From Christensenellaceae bacterium (lineage in GTDB: Bacteria > Bacillota > Clostridia > Christensenellales > Aristaeellaceae): a stretch of DNA of 21,294 bases. The notes under the pieces are model-generated. The model was not told the origin of the DNA. It did not search any database and saw nothing but the letters and a program-made list of their open reading frames with translations. Positions within the stretch are counted from its first letter, which is position 1. The number at the start of each line of letters is the position of its first letter. Below are positions 13,692-21,294 of this stretch, piece after piece. The stretch is from the NCBI GenBank assembly GCA_017881705.1, contig JADGQP010000018.1, positions 1 to 21,294 on the forward strand, read 5' to 3'. Position numbers and translations under genes: made by a program.

Positions 13692-14381
13692 TTACGGCTC
13701 CAACTTCTGCTGGACGGGGCATTGGTTGTTGACCGGATGGTCGTTAATCACCAGTTGAAATTCCTGCCCCAGAAAAGTCGCCGCCTGCTCGCACATGATG
13801 ATACGGCTCATGTAAATGCTCAGGTATTCCAGAACGCTGCTGGAACGGTCCATCGTGAGGGATTGGCGGATCACGTGGTTTTTCCGGTCCACCAGCACAT
13901 CGTTTTGCTGAATGGAAAAGTTCACACGGTCGTGCACGTCCCCAGGCTCCGGCCGGCCGTTGCGCACGCGGCTTTTGTGCGCGTCGCTCTTGTCCGCGAT
14001 GGCAAGCGCGGCGCTTACGGCGTTGGAAACGCTGCCGCTTTGCTCCTCGTGGTTGCCCACGGCGGTGATAATCTCCACCGTATCGGCGATGCTCATGCCC
14101 GCTTCCTTTAAAATCGGAAACAGCATGATCGCACCGTTGGGGCCGTGATCGTGCCGGTTGATGCTGTTGCCCACATCGTGCACCCAGCCCGCGATGGCCG
14201 CCAGTTCGATCTCCCGCTCGCTGTAGCCCAGCGATTTAAGGATGTAGCTGGCGGTACGGCTGACGTAGCTTAAATGCCGCGGCCCGTGGTCGGTATAGCC
14301 CAACGTTTCCAGGTAGCGGTTGCCCGCCTTGACCAGCGCGCGGATACTTTCGTTTTTCTTAATTTCATCCAGGGTAATCAT
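13692..14381 (-). CDS. HD-domain metal-dependent phosphohydrolase
   Basis: The 229-residue protein has the HD superfamily metal ligands: H32/H36 in DHGPRHLSYV, the H68-D69 pair in GWVHDVGNS and H77/H79 in RHDHGP, followed by NHEE further along and an ADKSDAHKSR helix that usually carries the last aspartate. HD enzymes cleave phosphate esters of nucleotides or cyclic nucleotides; the substrate here cannot be read from sequence. The C-terminal ~70 residues (from about 150) form a second segment outside the HD core. The start ATG 14381 follows GGGAGGA. A gap of 135 bases precedes it, with a possible promoter. It is probably co-transcribed with the downstream zinc-ribbon gene. Confidence 0.92.
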   Translation of the reverse strand: MITLDEIKKNESIRALVKAGNRYLETLGYTDHGPRHLSYVSRTASYILKSLGYSEREIELAAIAGWVHDVGNSINRHDHGPNGAIMLFPILKEAGMSIADTVEIITAVGNHEEQSGSVSNAVSAALAIADKSDAHKSRVRNGRPEPGDVHDRVNFSIQQNDVLVDRKNHVIRQSLTMDRSSSVLEYLSIYMSRIIMCEQAATFLGQEFQLVINDHPVNNQCPVQQKLEP

Positions 14382-14463
14382 GTGTCCTCCCGCGGCTGTC
14401 AGCAGCCGCTCAATCCTGCGGGGCCGGTTGCCGCGGGTTATATCCGCGCGGTCCGCATAAACC

Positions 14464-14469
14464 AGTATA
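14464..14469 (-). promoter_or_regulatory. Possible -10 box upstream of the HD gene
   Basis: On the minus strand TGATATACTGG contains TATACT within the 135-bp gap before the HD gene. No good -35 lies 17 bases upstream (TATGCC), so this is a weak call. It would give the HD and zinc-ribbon genes their own transcript. Confidence 0.3.
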
Positions 14470-14516
14470 TCACGCCCGGCGCGTCCGGCATAGCGGCCCC
14501 GCGCGCCCGGGTACGT

Positions 14517-15341
14517 TTACCGCTTTTGCAGCCGTTTTACCGCAGCGTAGGTGGGATCGTCCGGAAAATCGCGCACCGGCGCCTCGCCGCCCAGGCGCTC
14601 TATGGCGTTTCGCACCTCGATAAAGTCGATATAGGGAGTACCGTCGCTTTCGGCCACGTCCGTCAGCGTTTCCAGCGCCCGCTCGTCCCCCAGCTTGCCC
14701 AGGTAGCCCGCATACAGCGCTCGCTTGTCCGGATACCGTTTAAACTGCGAAAGAGTGAAGGTGAACACCTCGTCGTCGCAGGAATAATCCGTAAGCACGT
14801 CCAGCAGCGCTTCCTTGCCGGCTTCGTCCGCGACGTGAAAAGCCAGCTTTGTGGGGCGGTATACATCGCTGCCCATCAGCCGCAGGCTTTCCAGCGCGTT
14901 ATCCAGCAGGTCCGGGTCGCTGTCGCGATCCACCTGCCAGCGGATATAATCCACCATCGGGGCGCGGCTGTCCAGTTGACGCAGCAACTCCACGCCATGC
15001 ATCCGGGCCTCGCAGGGCGCAGTTTTATCCCTCACCAGCGAGAGGATCGGCTCCTCCTGCCCCAGTTCCTCCAGGCGATCCAGCAGCGGATCGGGCACGG
15101 GAACGCCGGTTTTCACATAATCAACAAGCGCGTCCACCAGCGCCTGGCCATCCGCAAAACGTTTGAAATAGTCGCCCGGAGCCACGCCATCCAGCCAATC
15201 GGCAGGCGTCGCCAGCCATTCCAGGTAAAAATCCGGCGCAGCGTCCTCCATATCCTCGGGATGTTTGAACTTGTGGCGGTTCTTTTCAATCCATTGGGCG
15301 AGCGCGTCGTTAAAGTGCAAATCAAAATCGATCTGTTCCAT
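14517..15341 (-). CDS. Acidic HEAT-like repeat protein, function unknown
   Basis: The 274-residue, strongly acidic protein looks all-helical. Helix pairs such as LLDNALESLRLMGSD and KRALYAGYLGKLGDERALE have the spacing of HEAT/ARM-type repeats, which make protein-binding solenoids. I see no signal peptide, membrane helix or catalytic motif. The start ATG 15341 follows a perfect AAGGAGGA with 5-6 bases of spacing and is preferred over an in-frame upstream codon that would overlap the TPR gene. Only 20 bases separate it from the TPR gene upstream, so the two are almost certainly co-transcribed and may form a complex. The HEAT assignment is by pattern only. Confidence 0.85.
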   Translation of the reverse strand: MEQIDFDLHFNDALAQWIEKNRHKFKHPEDMEDAAPDFYLEWLATPADWLDGVAPGDYFKRFADGQALVDALVDYVKTGVPVPDPLLDRLEELGQEEPILSLVRDKTAPCEARMHGVELLRQLDSRAPMVDYIRWQVDRDSDPDLLDNALESLRLMGSDVYRPTKLAFHVADEAGKEALLDVLTDYSCDDEVFTFTLSQFKRYPDKRALYAGYLGKLGDERALETLTDVAESDGTPYIDFIEVRNAIERLGGEAPVRDFPDDPTYAAVKRLQKR

Positions 15342-15361
15342 AGGCGTCCTCCTTGGCGGTG

Positions 15362-17074
15362 TTATCGTTCGGGATGATGAAGGGGCAGGGGCATCAGCCT
15401 GCACAGCGCCTGAAAGGCATTGCGCAAGCGGCGCCGGTCGTCGGCGTTATACCGCAGCATGGCATGCAGGCTTTTAGTTTCCGGAAGGCCGTTTACCAGC
15501 AGAAAATGCTGTTCCAGCGCGGTGCGGTAGATGCCTTTGGTGTCGCACACGATGCGCTCTCGCCGCTGTGCCTTCAGCAGCAGCATGGCATGCAGCCCGT
15601 GCGTAAGCAGGCGGGGCTCCCCGCCCATACGCTGCAGCTCCGCCAGACGGCGAACCAGCATGGCGCGGGGCACGCTTTCGCCGCGCCGGTTGGCCACCGA
15701 CGGGTCAATCTCCGCGATGCGGCCCGCGTGCCATACCACAAAAGGCGGTTTTGCGCCAAGTTGGGTCAGCGCGGCGGCGGCGTATTGCTTTACGCCGTTG
15801 TCCGGCGTGGACAGTACCAGCACCTCGCGCATCAGCCTTTCGGCGAACTCCGCGGGTAGCCGTTCTGCCAAAAACGGCAGCAGGCGGCCCAGTTGATGGT
15901 CGGGATCCCCCAGCTGATGTAAAAACAGGTTGTAAAGCGATTCGTCCGTTTGAAGGCTTTGACAGAAGACATCCGTTCCCTCCGCCAGCACGCGGGCGAC
16001 CTGCGCGAAACAATCGTTACGCTGCGCGGGGGATAAAAGCGGATAAAACGGCAATGCCCGCGCTGCATATTGCACCTGCCGCACGTTCAGTTGCAGGCTT
16101 TTCCATTGTTCCACGGTTCGGATTTCGCAGCGCGCGGGCACGTCGGCGGGGTCCAGGTCGCGACAGCGGTGGAAAAACGACTCGGCATCGTCGATTCGTC
16201 CCAGTTTCAACATCGTTACGCCCGCGTTGAACAACGTGGGCAGACGGTCGGGGCTCTGCTTAAGCGCGCGGCGAAGCACGCCCAGCGCCAGCTCGGGAAA
16301 CCCCAGGCTGACGGCGGAATAGCAAACCATCTGCTCGTCCTGCGTTCCGGCGCAGTTGAGCATCGCTCTTAGCAGCATGGACGCGCCTTTTACGCGGCGG
16401 CCCTCCTGGCAATAGGCGCCCGCAAGCGCACAGCGCGCCTCCGCGCTGCACGGGTTTTGGCGGCAGGCACGGCGCGCGGCACGCACGGCGCCGCGCGCGT
16501 CGCCCCTTGCTTCCAGCAAAAGAGAATGCAGTGAATGATACCGTTCGTCTACGTTCGCGGCCGGTTTGGCGCGGGCAAGCGCGCGTTCCGCGCGCGTATA
16601 ATCCCCCGCGGCCAGCCGACGGCCGGCGATGTTCAGCTGTGTTTCGTAGCGCGCGGGCAGGCGGGAATGCTCATACTCCGCGGCTTCCAGCTCGTCGAGA
16701 TCCTCGTCAAATTCAGCGGCGGCACCGGTTTGCTTAACGGCCCAGAGATAACGCGAAAACGCGTCCATCGCTTCCTGCTGAAAGCCAAGCGCGAGCATAT
16801 TGCGCCCGATAAGCCCATAGCAGGCGTAACGTTTAGGGTTCAGCGTAAGCGCGCCGAAAGCGGCGCGGTTGCTGGCCTCGTAACACTCCATATCCTGCAG
16901 GGTCTGCGCGTAGGCCACCCGAAGCTCGCTGTCGGCAGGCGAAAGTGAAACCGCGTGCCTCAGCAGCGCCGCCGCGCGGCGGCGGTTGCCCTGCCTGCGG
17001 TGGCGGTTGGCGCGCTCCAACCAATAGGCGCTGGAACGCTGCAGTTTAACGACCTCTCCGGCTTTAACGCTCAT
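15362..17074 (-). CDS. TPR-repeat protein, function unknown
   Basis: The 570-residue protein is built from tetratricopeptide-like helix pairs. Clear units begin around residue 15 (YWLERANRHRRQGNRRRAA), then 50, 84 and 300 (TLFNAGVTMLKLGRIDDAE), with more degenerate ones between. It is rich in arginine and has no signal peptide or membrane helix, so it is a cytoplasmic interaction scaffold. The last ~200 residues are helical but less TPR-like. The start ATG 17074 follows AAGGAG with 7 bases of spacing. It lies 48 bases downstream of hslO and 20 bases upstream of the HEAT-like gene. Binding partner is unknown. Confidence 0.88.
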   Translation of the reverse strand: MSVKAGEVVKLQRSSAYWLERANRHRRQGNRRRAAALLRHAVSLSPADSELRVAYAQTLQDMECYEASNRAAFGALTLNPKRYACYGLIGRNMLALGFQQEAMDAFSRYLWAVKQTGAAAEFDEDLDELEAAEYEHSRLPARYETQLNIAGRRLAAGDYTRAERALARAKPAANVDERYHSLHSLLLEARGDARGAVRAARRACRQNPCSAEARCALAGAYCQEGRRVKGASMLLRAMLNCAGTQDEQMVCYSAVSLGFPELALGVLRRALKQSPDRLPTLFNAGVTMLKLGRIDDAESFFHRCRDLDPADVPARCEIRTVEQWKSLQLNVRQVQYAARALPFYPLLSPAQRNDCFAQVARVLAEGTDVFCQSLQTDESLYNLFLHQLGDPDHQLGRLLPFLAERLPAEFAERLMREVLVLSTPDNGVKQYAAAALTQLGAKPPFVVWHAGRIAEIDPSVANRRGESVPRAMLVRRLAELQRMGGEPRLLTHGLHAMLLLKAQRRERIVCDTKGIYRTALEQHFLLVNGLPETKSLHAMLRYNADDRRRLRNAFQALCRLMPLPLHHPER

Positions 17075-17122
17075 GAAGCAACTCCTTGCCTAAACAGTAG
17101 GGTTGGAATACAGCCCCCCGCT

Positions 17123-18001
17123 TTATTGGGCGCGGTCCAAAATTTTCTGTAGGTCCTGCGTGGTAAAAGCATATTTGCGGTTGCAGAAATGGCACACCAG
17201 CTCGGCGCCGTTCACCTCGTCGGCAATCATGCGCTTCAGTTCCTCCGCCCCCAGCGCCCGAAGCGCGCTGCGCATCCGCGGACGGGAACAGTGGCAGCGG
17301 TACGCCAGCGGCACCTGGCTGAGCACCACGGGGGTAAGGCCCTGAAACCAAAGGTTCACCAGCGTTTCCGGCGTTTCGTGCTTCAGCTCGTTGGCGATCT
17401 CCCCAAAGATGGGAGAACGCAGTTCCAGCTGGTCGATCAACTCGTCGGGGCAGCCGGGCATCGGCTGGAGCAACACACCGCCGGAGGAAGTTACGTCCTC
17501 GTCGGAGGCGGCGATGCCGAGGCTTACCAGCGAAGGGCTTTGCTCGCTTTGCACATAGTAATGCGCCAGGTCGGCGGCGATTTCGCCGCTTACCAGCTGT
17601 ACCTGCCCGATGTAGGGGCTTTTCAGCCGCAGATCCTTCACCACGCTCAGCCGCCCCTGCGCGCCTACGGCACGCCCCACGTCCAGCTTGCCATCCCGAA
17701 GGGGCAGCCGTACCGTTGGGTCGGTTACCAAACCACGCACGCTCAGGCCATCGCCTACGCAGATGATTCTGCCCAGCGGGCCTCCGCCATCCACCGTGAG
17801 GGTAACGGAGGCGCCCGGTTCCTTAAGCGTCGCGGCAAGCATCGCCGTGCCCGTAAGCGCGCGCCCAAGCGCCGCGGCGGCCACGGCGCTGGCTTGGTGC
17901 AGACGTTGCGCTTCCCGCGCCGTTTGCGTGGAGCGGATCATCAGCCCGCGCACCGCGCCGTCGGAAAGGGTAAAATGTAAAACCGTATCGGCGTTATCCA
18001 T
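17123..18001 (-). CDS. hslO: Hsp33 redox-regulated chaperone
   Basis: Hsp33 is a cytoplasmic holdase activated when oxidative stress releases zinc from its four C-terminal cysteines. All four are present as C-x-C (about residues 236/238) and C-x2-C (270/273). The N-terminal domain has typical segments such as AAALGRALTGTAMLAATLK, GGGPLGRIICVGDG and YYVQSEQSPS. Length of 292 residues is normal. I place the start at the second ATG (18001), six bases after GGAGGAG; an earlier in-frame ATG at 18016 overlaps the methyltransferase stop (TGATG) and would add five residues. The upstream methyltransferase is therefore directly linked and translation may be coupled. Confidence 0.97.
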   Translation of the reverse strand: MDNADTVLHFTLSDGAVRGLMIRSTQTAREAQRLHQASAVAAAALGRALTGTAMLAATLKEPGASVTLTVDGGGPLGRIICVGDGLSVRGLVTDPTVRLPLRDGKLDVGRAVGAQGRLSVVKDLRLKSPYIGQVQLVSGEIAADLAHYYVQSEQSPSLVSLGIAASDEDVTSSGGVLLQPMPGCPDELIDQLELRSPIFGEIANELKHETPETLVNLWFQGLTPVVLSQVPLAYRCHCSRPRMRSALRALGAEELKRMIADEVNGAELVCHFCNRKYAFTTQDLQKILDRAQ

Positions 18002-18015
18002 GCGTCGCTCCTCCA

Positions 18016-18777
18016 TCAGGCGCCCGTCTCGGGCGGCAGGGGCTTGCGCGCGGCAATGTGCCAGCGCTGTTCGGTCGGCCTGGGCTGGGCGTAGGTACGA
18101 TCCCCAAAAATTCGCGTATCCGTAAAACCCGCGCTGGCCAGAAGTTCTTCCAGCGTTTCCAGAGGGTAGGCGTACTGGGTCTGCCGTTCGCTTACGCGCT
18201 GGTAGGTTTCCTGTTCCTGCCGGATGAAAACGGCAAGATCCATCTGTACTCTCAGGGTTCGCGGGTCATACGCGTTCTTCCACAGGTAGGCGGTATCGGC
18301 GGTTTCGTCGCCGATAAAGTTGTTGCCCAGAACGTGCTTGAACTTATAGGGCGTGCTCACGTCGAAAGCCAGCACGCCGCCCGGACGAAGCGCCATATAT
18401 GCCGCAAAGAAGAACAGAAGCACATCCTGTGCCGAAGGCAGGTAGTTCACCCCGTCGCAGGTGCAAAGTACCCCGTCCATCGTACGGTGCAGGCGCAGCG
18501 TGCGCATATCCTGCCTTACGAAGGGGATCATCGCGCCCGAGCGGCGCGCTTTCTGGCTCGCCTCAAAAAGCATCTCATCGGAAATGTCCACGCCGGTCAT
18601 CTGGTAGCCCATTGCCGAAAGCGGGATGGTTAAACTGCCGGTGCCGCAGGCGCACTCGCACACCTTGCCCGAACGCAGCCCATACAGCGAAAGCAGACCC
18701 TGGTAAAAAGACGCCCACGCCGGATAGTCCACGTCGGCCATGAGCCGATCGTAGACAGATGCGAAGGCCGTATACAA
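18016..18777 (-). CDS. Class I SAM-dependent methyltransferase
   Basis: The 253-residue protein has motif I as CECACGTGS (about residues 40-48), the acidic loop GVDIS (about 62-66) that binds the SAM ribose, and motif post-I/II segments FVRQDMRTL and MDGVLCTCDGVNYL. The N-terminus YTAFASVYDRLM is typical of a widespread small-molecule methyltransferase group in Bacillota; the substrate is not known. I prefer the TTG at 18777, five bases after GAGGTGA; a GTG at 18786 lies inside that ribosome binding site. It is 40 bases downstream of the DUF624-like gene and its stop overlaps the first ATG of hslO. Confidence 0.93.
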   Translation of the reverse strand: MYTAFASVYDRLMADVDYPAWASFYQGLLSLYGLRSGKVCECACGTGSLTIPLSAMGYQMTGVDISDEMLFEASQKARRSGAMIPFVRQDMRTLRLHRTMDGVLCTCDGVNYLPSAQDVLLFFFAAYMALRPGGVLAFDVSTPYKFKHVLGNNFIGDETADTAYLWKNAYDPRTLRVQMDLAVFIRQEQETYQRVSERQTQYAYPLETLEELLASAGFTDTRIFGDRTYAQPRPTEQRWHIAARKPLPPETGA

Positions 18778-18817
18778 TCGCGTCACCTCAGTCGTTCTTC
18801 ATTCAAATGCGCGCCGG

Positions 18818-19810
18818 TCAAGCTTTGGGCGCGACGTTATCCGCCGCGTCGTCCTCGCCCTCGTCCGTTTCCGTGTACAGGCCTTGGTTCACCTGCGCGC
18901 CCTCGATCTTCGAGTTGATATACTTATCGAAAACCGCGTTGGTATAACTGGCCGTCACAAACCGGCTGAGGGAATAGCCCAACAGGATATAGTACAGGAA
19001 CGCCGCGAGCACCGCCCATTGCAGGTAAGGCGTAAAGTAGCTCACCGCCGCGGCGATCAGCAGCGGCACGCAGGAAAGCAGTTTCAGCCCCACCGTGGCC
19101 GGAAGGCGGCCGAAGGTGAGTAAAAAGCTGTTGCGAAGCAAAGCCCGGTAGCGCAGGCGGTAAGTGACCATCAGCGGGTATGTGTACATCAGGCTCATCA
19201 GCCACAGCAAGCCAATAAGCAGCGTAAGCACTTGCGGGAAAATGTAAAACCCGCTGGTCTGCGCCAACTGGCCGTAGAAAACCCAGCACACGTAAATTAC
19301 CAGCGGCACGAAGCCGGTGATCGTGCTGGTGGCCAGCGCCTGTTTCCAGTTTTCCTTTACCGCGTCCCGAAAATCGCTCCAGATAAACGCGTGCTCATCG
19401 CGCGCCCAGTTGCGCGTAATGAAGCTGATTCCAGCGGTGAAGGGGCCGGTTATGGCCAGCGCGGGAACCATAAACAGCATGGCCTGCAGTAAAACGGATT
19501 TAACTCCGTCCACATACAGCGTCTGTTGGCTTAAGAAGTCCGCCGCAGCAAGCGTGCCCGCGTCCACCTGCGACTGCAGATCCGCCAGGCCGGATACAGC
19601 CGAATACAGGAGCATCACAAAATACGCCACTACCGCCATGACGGGAATCCACACCAGCATATAAAGCAGGTTCAGGCGCACCAACCCGCTCAGGCGCGTA
19701 CGCAGCGTTTCCCTGAAAAGCTGCATGCGTGTTTGAGGCAGATCTTCCTTCGTGTAATCGCCTTTGCCGCTTTTACCATAGAAATAGCTGTTCATGAATT
19801 TTCCAAACAT
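18818..19810 (-). CDS. DUF624/YesL-like integral membrane protein
   Basis: The 330-residue protein has about five to six transmembrane helices (about 42-72, 108-130, 160-182, 190-212 and two between 232 and 285). The segment GPFTAGISFITRNWARDEH followed by WSDFRDAVKENWKQAL is the DUF624 (YesL) signature between helices 2 and 3. DUF624 proteins are often near carbohydrate ABC transporters, but none is seen here and the biochemical role is not established. The acidic C-terminal tail is cytoplasmic. The start ATG 19810 follows GGGGAGG with 7 bases of spacing and is preceded by a clear promoter. It probably heads the operon running through the methyltransferase, hslO and the TPR genes. Confidence 0.88.
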   Translation of the reverse strand: MFGKFMNSYFYGKSGKGDYTKEDLPQTRMQLFRETLRTRLSGLVRLNLLYMLVWIPVMAVVAYFVMLLYSAVSGLADLQSQVDAGTLAAADFLSQQTLYVDGVKSVLLQAMLFMVPALAITGPFTAGISFITRNWARDEHAFIWSDFRDAVKENWKQALATSTITGFVPLVIYVCWVFYGQLAQTSGFYIFPQVLTLLIGLLWLMSLMYTYPLMVTYRLRYRALLRNSFLLTFGRLPATVGLKLLSCVPLLIAAAVSYFTPYLQWAVLAAFLYYILLGYSLSRFVTASYTNAVFDKYINSKIEGAQVNQGLYTETDEGEDDAADNVAPKA

Positions 19811-19856
19811 GGTTCAACCTCCCCATAACGCGCCGCGTGTATACGGCTGCGCCTGT

Positions 19857-19885
19857 ATTATACCACACTTGCCGCCGATTGCCAC
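19857..19885 (-). promoter_or_regulatory. Sigma-A promoter of the DUF624-led operon
   Basis: On the minus strand a perfect -10 box TATAAT (19857-19862) lies 17 bases from GTGGCA (19880-19885, four of six matches to TTGACA). Transcription should start near 19850, about 40 bases before the DUF624-like start codon. Confidence 0.75.
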
Positions 19886-19912
19886 CCGCGGCGGAACCAC
19901 ACCCGCAGAGGC

Positions 19913-20827
19913 TCAGCGCCGCGCTTTGGCAAACTGGCGCAGCGCTGGCCGTTGGCTGATCGCCAGACCTAAAAGCGTAAGCGCCGCGCCCGCAAGCGCC
20001 AGAGGATGAATGCGGTCGCCCAGCACCAGACGCGCAAAAACGATGGTAACCACCGGCGTAAGGTAAATGTACACGCTGGTTTTCACGGGGCCAATCAGCC
20101 GCACGGCGGTGTTCCAGGTTACAAAGCACAGCGCGCTTGCCACCAGCCCCAGGAACAGCACGCTTATAAGCGTATCGCGGTTGAACACATCGGCCGGCGT
20201 AACGGAAAAACCAAACACCGCGGCCGCGGGCACAAGAAGCAGCAGCCCGTAAAGGAAAATCCGGCGGGTTATCAGAATCGTGTTGTAACCGTAGCCCTCC
20301 AGCTTACGAATAAACACGGAATAGAGCCCCCACATCATCGCGGCCAGGATACACAGCGCGTCGCCCAGCGGGTTGAGCTGCAGCCTGTGCCCCGCGAAGG
20401 ACACCAGGCTTACCCCGGCCATGGCGAGCACAAAGCCCACGAAGAAAGAACGGTTCAGCTTTTCTTCCTTCAGAAAAATACGGGTCGCCGCCGCCACGAA
20501 AAACGGCGCCGTGGAGATGATGACGCTGCAGTTGGAGGAGCTGGTGTAGGTGAGCGCCAGGTTCTCAAACAAAAAATACAGGGTTACGCCGCAAGCACCT
20601 GCCCCCAGAAGGTACCACTCGTGCCTGCGGGTTTTCAGCTTCAGCCGGTGAGGGTTCACCATATACAGCACGGCGATGGCAATCAGCATGCGAAACGCCA
20701 GCAACTCAATGGGCGACAGCGTGCGCAGCGCGACCGTGGAGGCGACAAACGTGGTACCCCACACCACAATGGTACCCAGCGCCAGCGCGTGCCCGCGCCC
20801 CGCATCCGAAAGCCTTTCATTTGCCAT
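19913..20827 (-). CDS. EamA-family (DMT superfamily) transporter
   Basis: The 304-residue membrane protein has about ten transmembrane helices in two similar halves, the usual EamA/RhaT duplication; the first half opens LALGTIVVWGTTFVAS and the second starts near LCILAAMMWGLYSVFI. These carriers export or import small metabolites such as amino acids; the substrate cannot be read from sequence. I place the start at ATG 20827 because a good promoter lies at 20869-20897, downstream of which a longer in-frame start (20917) could not be transcribed. A GAGAGGGG stretch upstream is a passable but distant ribosome binding site. The DUF624-led promoter lies between this gene and the next. Confidence 0.95.
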   Translation of the reverse strand: MANERLSDAGRGHALALGTIVVWGTTFVASTVALRTLSPIELLAFRMLIAIAVLYMVNPHRLKLKTRRHEWYLLGAGACGVTLYFLFENLALTYTSSSNCSVIISTAPFFVAAATRIFLKEEKLNRSFFVGFVLAMAGVSLVSFAGHRLQLNPLGDALCILAAMMWGLYSVFIRKLEGYGYNTILITRRIFLYGLLLLVPAAAVFGFSVTPADVFNRDTLISVLFLGLVASALCFVTWNTAVRLIGPVKTSVYIYLTPVVTIVFARLVLGDRIHPLALAGAALTLLGLAISQRPALRQFAKARR

Positions 20828-20868
20828 AAACCGCCGTTCCCCTCTCCCGCACGCAGGCGCACGCAACG

Positions 20869-20897
20869 ATGATACCATGCGCGGTAGGCTTTCGCAA
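20869..20897 (-). promoter_or_regulatory. Sigma-A promoter of the EamA gene
   Basis: On the minus strand TTGCGA (20892-20897) and TATCAT (20869-20874) are separated by exactly 17 bases, and TGG precedes the -10. The predicted start near 20862 gives a leader of about 35 bases to the ATG at 20827. Confidence 0.7.
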
Positions 20898-20935
20898 GCC
20901 AAAGCGGCGCGCGGCATGTGTAAAAAAGGAATGAA

Positions 20936-20964
20936 AAGCCCGCCCCTTTTTAAAGGGCGGGCTT
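20936..20964 (-). terminator. Terminator hairpin, minus-strand direction
   Basis: AAGCCCGCCC (20936-20945) pairs with GGGCGGGCTT (20955-20964); TTT/AAA extends the stem inward past a bulged C. Read on the minus strand the stem is followed by TTTT and then a second T run, so it would stop transcription arriving from the right before the EamA promoter. Confidence 0.65.
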
Positions 20965-20970
20965 AGGCTG

Positions 20971-21104
20971 TCAAAAAAGTGGGCTTCGCCACTTTTTTGA
21001 AGTTCGGGTACTGTTTGCGGCAAAGCCGCAAACTCCCCGCCCGACCGGAAAAGCTGGTCGATACGAACGACAATCAGAGGGCTGCGGCCCTCCGAACCCT
21101 CCTG
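20971..21104 (+). repeat. Four-hairpin intergenic element, right copy
   Basis: This 134-nt stretch aligns end to end with 201-333, with one or two single-base gaps. Its hairpins are an A/T-flanked stem at 20972-20999 with GCTTCG loop, a perfect 9-bp stem GTTTGCGGC-AAA-GCCGCAAAC, a 7-pair stem starting CGACC and ending GGTCG, and GAGGGC-TGCG-GCCCTC. Relative to the left copy, one pair in hairpin 1 changes C-G to T-A and one in hairpin 3 changes C-G to A-T, both preserving pairing. It has the same absolute orientation as the left copy but lies against the direction of its neighbouring minus-strand genes. Confidence 0.75.
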
Positions 21105-21121
21105 AAAGCAGGTTTCTTTGA

Positions 21122-21160
21122 CGCGCAAAGCCCGCCTGTTAAACAGGCGGGCTTTGCGCG
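21122..21160. terminator. 39-bp perfect palindrome, probable terminator
   Basis: Nineteen perfect pairs (21122-21140 with 21142-21160) surround a single central A. It lies 54 bases beyond the stop of the minus-strand gene entering from the right edge. There is no long T run outside the stem, though TTT lies within each arm, so terminator is the likely but not certain role. It shares the AAAGCCCGCC/GGCGGGCTTT arms with the hairpin at 20936-20964. The 54 bases 21161-21214 hold nothing recognisable. Confidence 0.6.
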
Positions 21161-21214
21161 GAAACGGTTGCGGCCGATCCGCAGGAACACAGGCGTACGC
21201 CACAGGCGCGTCAT

Positions 21215-21294
21215 TCAGACCTTCTTTTCGTCTCCCAGCAGTTTATGTGCCGAATCCGTTACGTATACTGCCAGCGCGGCCAACGTGCATGCTA
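21215..21294 (-). CDS. C-terminal fragment of an unidentified protein
   Basis: Reading in from the right edge on the minus strand, an open frame of 25 residues ends at TGA (21215-21217): a hydrophobic ACTLAALAVYV followed by a charged tail ending GDEKKV. The terminator-like palindrome just downstream supports a real gene end here. Too little is present to identify the product; the hydrophobic then charged pattern would fit a helix near the C-terminus. Confidence 0.4.
   Translation of the reverse strand, partial: ACTLAALAVYVTDSAHKLLGDEKKV

Noticed and set aside
14274..15377. Open frame of 367 codons on the plus strand over the HD and HEAT-like genes
   Set aside because: The minus-strand genes have strong ribosome binding sites and recognisable motifs; this frame has neither.
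20828..20917. N-terminal extension of the EamA transporter
   Set aside because: It would begin upstream of the clear TTGCGA-17-TATCAT promoter and adds residues unlike a membrane carrier.

Overview
The window looks like chromosomal DNA of a GC-rich Bacillota, probably class Clostridia. The grounds are: lysine/meso-diaminopimelate synthesis by the LL-diaminopimelate aminotransferase route (dapL next to dapF), an Hsp33 redox chaperone, a DUF624/YesL-like membrane protein, strong AGGAGG-type ribosome binding sites, frequent TTG starts, and stem-loop terminators with T runs. Species cannot be told from the sequence alone. Base composition looks even by eye, and there is no transposase, integrase, tRNA, rRNA or CRISPR array.

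Layout. (1) 1-189: the 3' end of a probable GMP synthase gene, then a compact intergenic region with a four-hairpin element (201-333), a second terminator and the dapF promoter. (2) 432-2549, plus strand: dapF and dapL, two consecutive steps to meso-diaminopimelate, closed by a strong terminator that can refold with an upstream arm. (3) 2714-11279, plus strand: a tight four-gene cluster encoding a lipoprotein with a von Willebrand A-like D-x-T-x-N motif, a small four-helix membrane protein, a tubulin/FtsZ-like GTPase and a 1217-residue protein whose last ~520 residues carry all three actin/Hsp70 nucleotide-binding motifs. The last two genes overlap by 4 bases. This is the most unusual part of the window. 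(4) 11280-11630: a convergent intergenic region with a ~154-bp imperfect palindrome (MITE-like), a ~51-nt hairpin and a long bidirectional terminator. (5) 11631-17074, minus strand: a zinc-ribbon/TM/TPR/chitobiase-C-like membrane protein, an HD phosphohydrolase, a HEAT-like repeat protein and a TPR protein. (6) 17123-20827, minus strand: hslO (Hsp33), a SAM methyltransferase, a DUF624-like membrane protein and an EamA-type transporter, with clear sigma-A-type promoters before the last two. (7) 20828-21294: three more palindromic structures, including a second, diverged copy of the 201-333 element, then the last codons of a minus-strand gene entering from the right edge.

How it may work together (inference). 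The lipoprotein and four-helix protein would sit at the membrane, and the tubulin-like and actin-like proteins would form a cytoplasmic nucleotide-driven assembly. The convergent minus-strand block is rich in protein-interaction repeats and includes a membrane-anchored zinc-ribbon/TPR protein, so it may supply scaffolds or regulators for the same machine. I know of no named system with this exact set of parts, and the sequence does not show whether it acts in cell shape, envelope work, defence or DNA positioning.

The two copies of the four-hairpin element lie at opposite ends of the window. Both have the same four stems, some kept by compensatory changes, but they have opposite orientations relative to their neighbouring genes. 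This points to a dispersed structured repeat, not a fixed leader of one gene.
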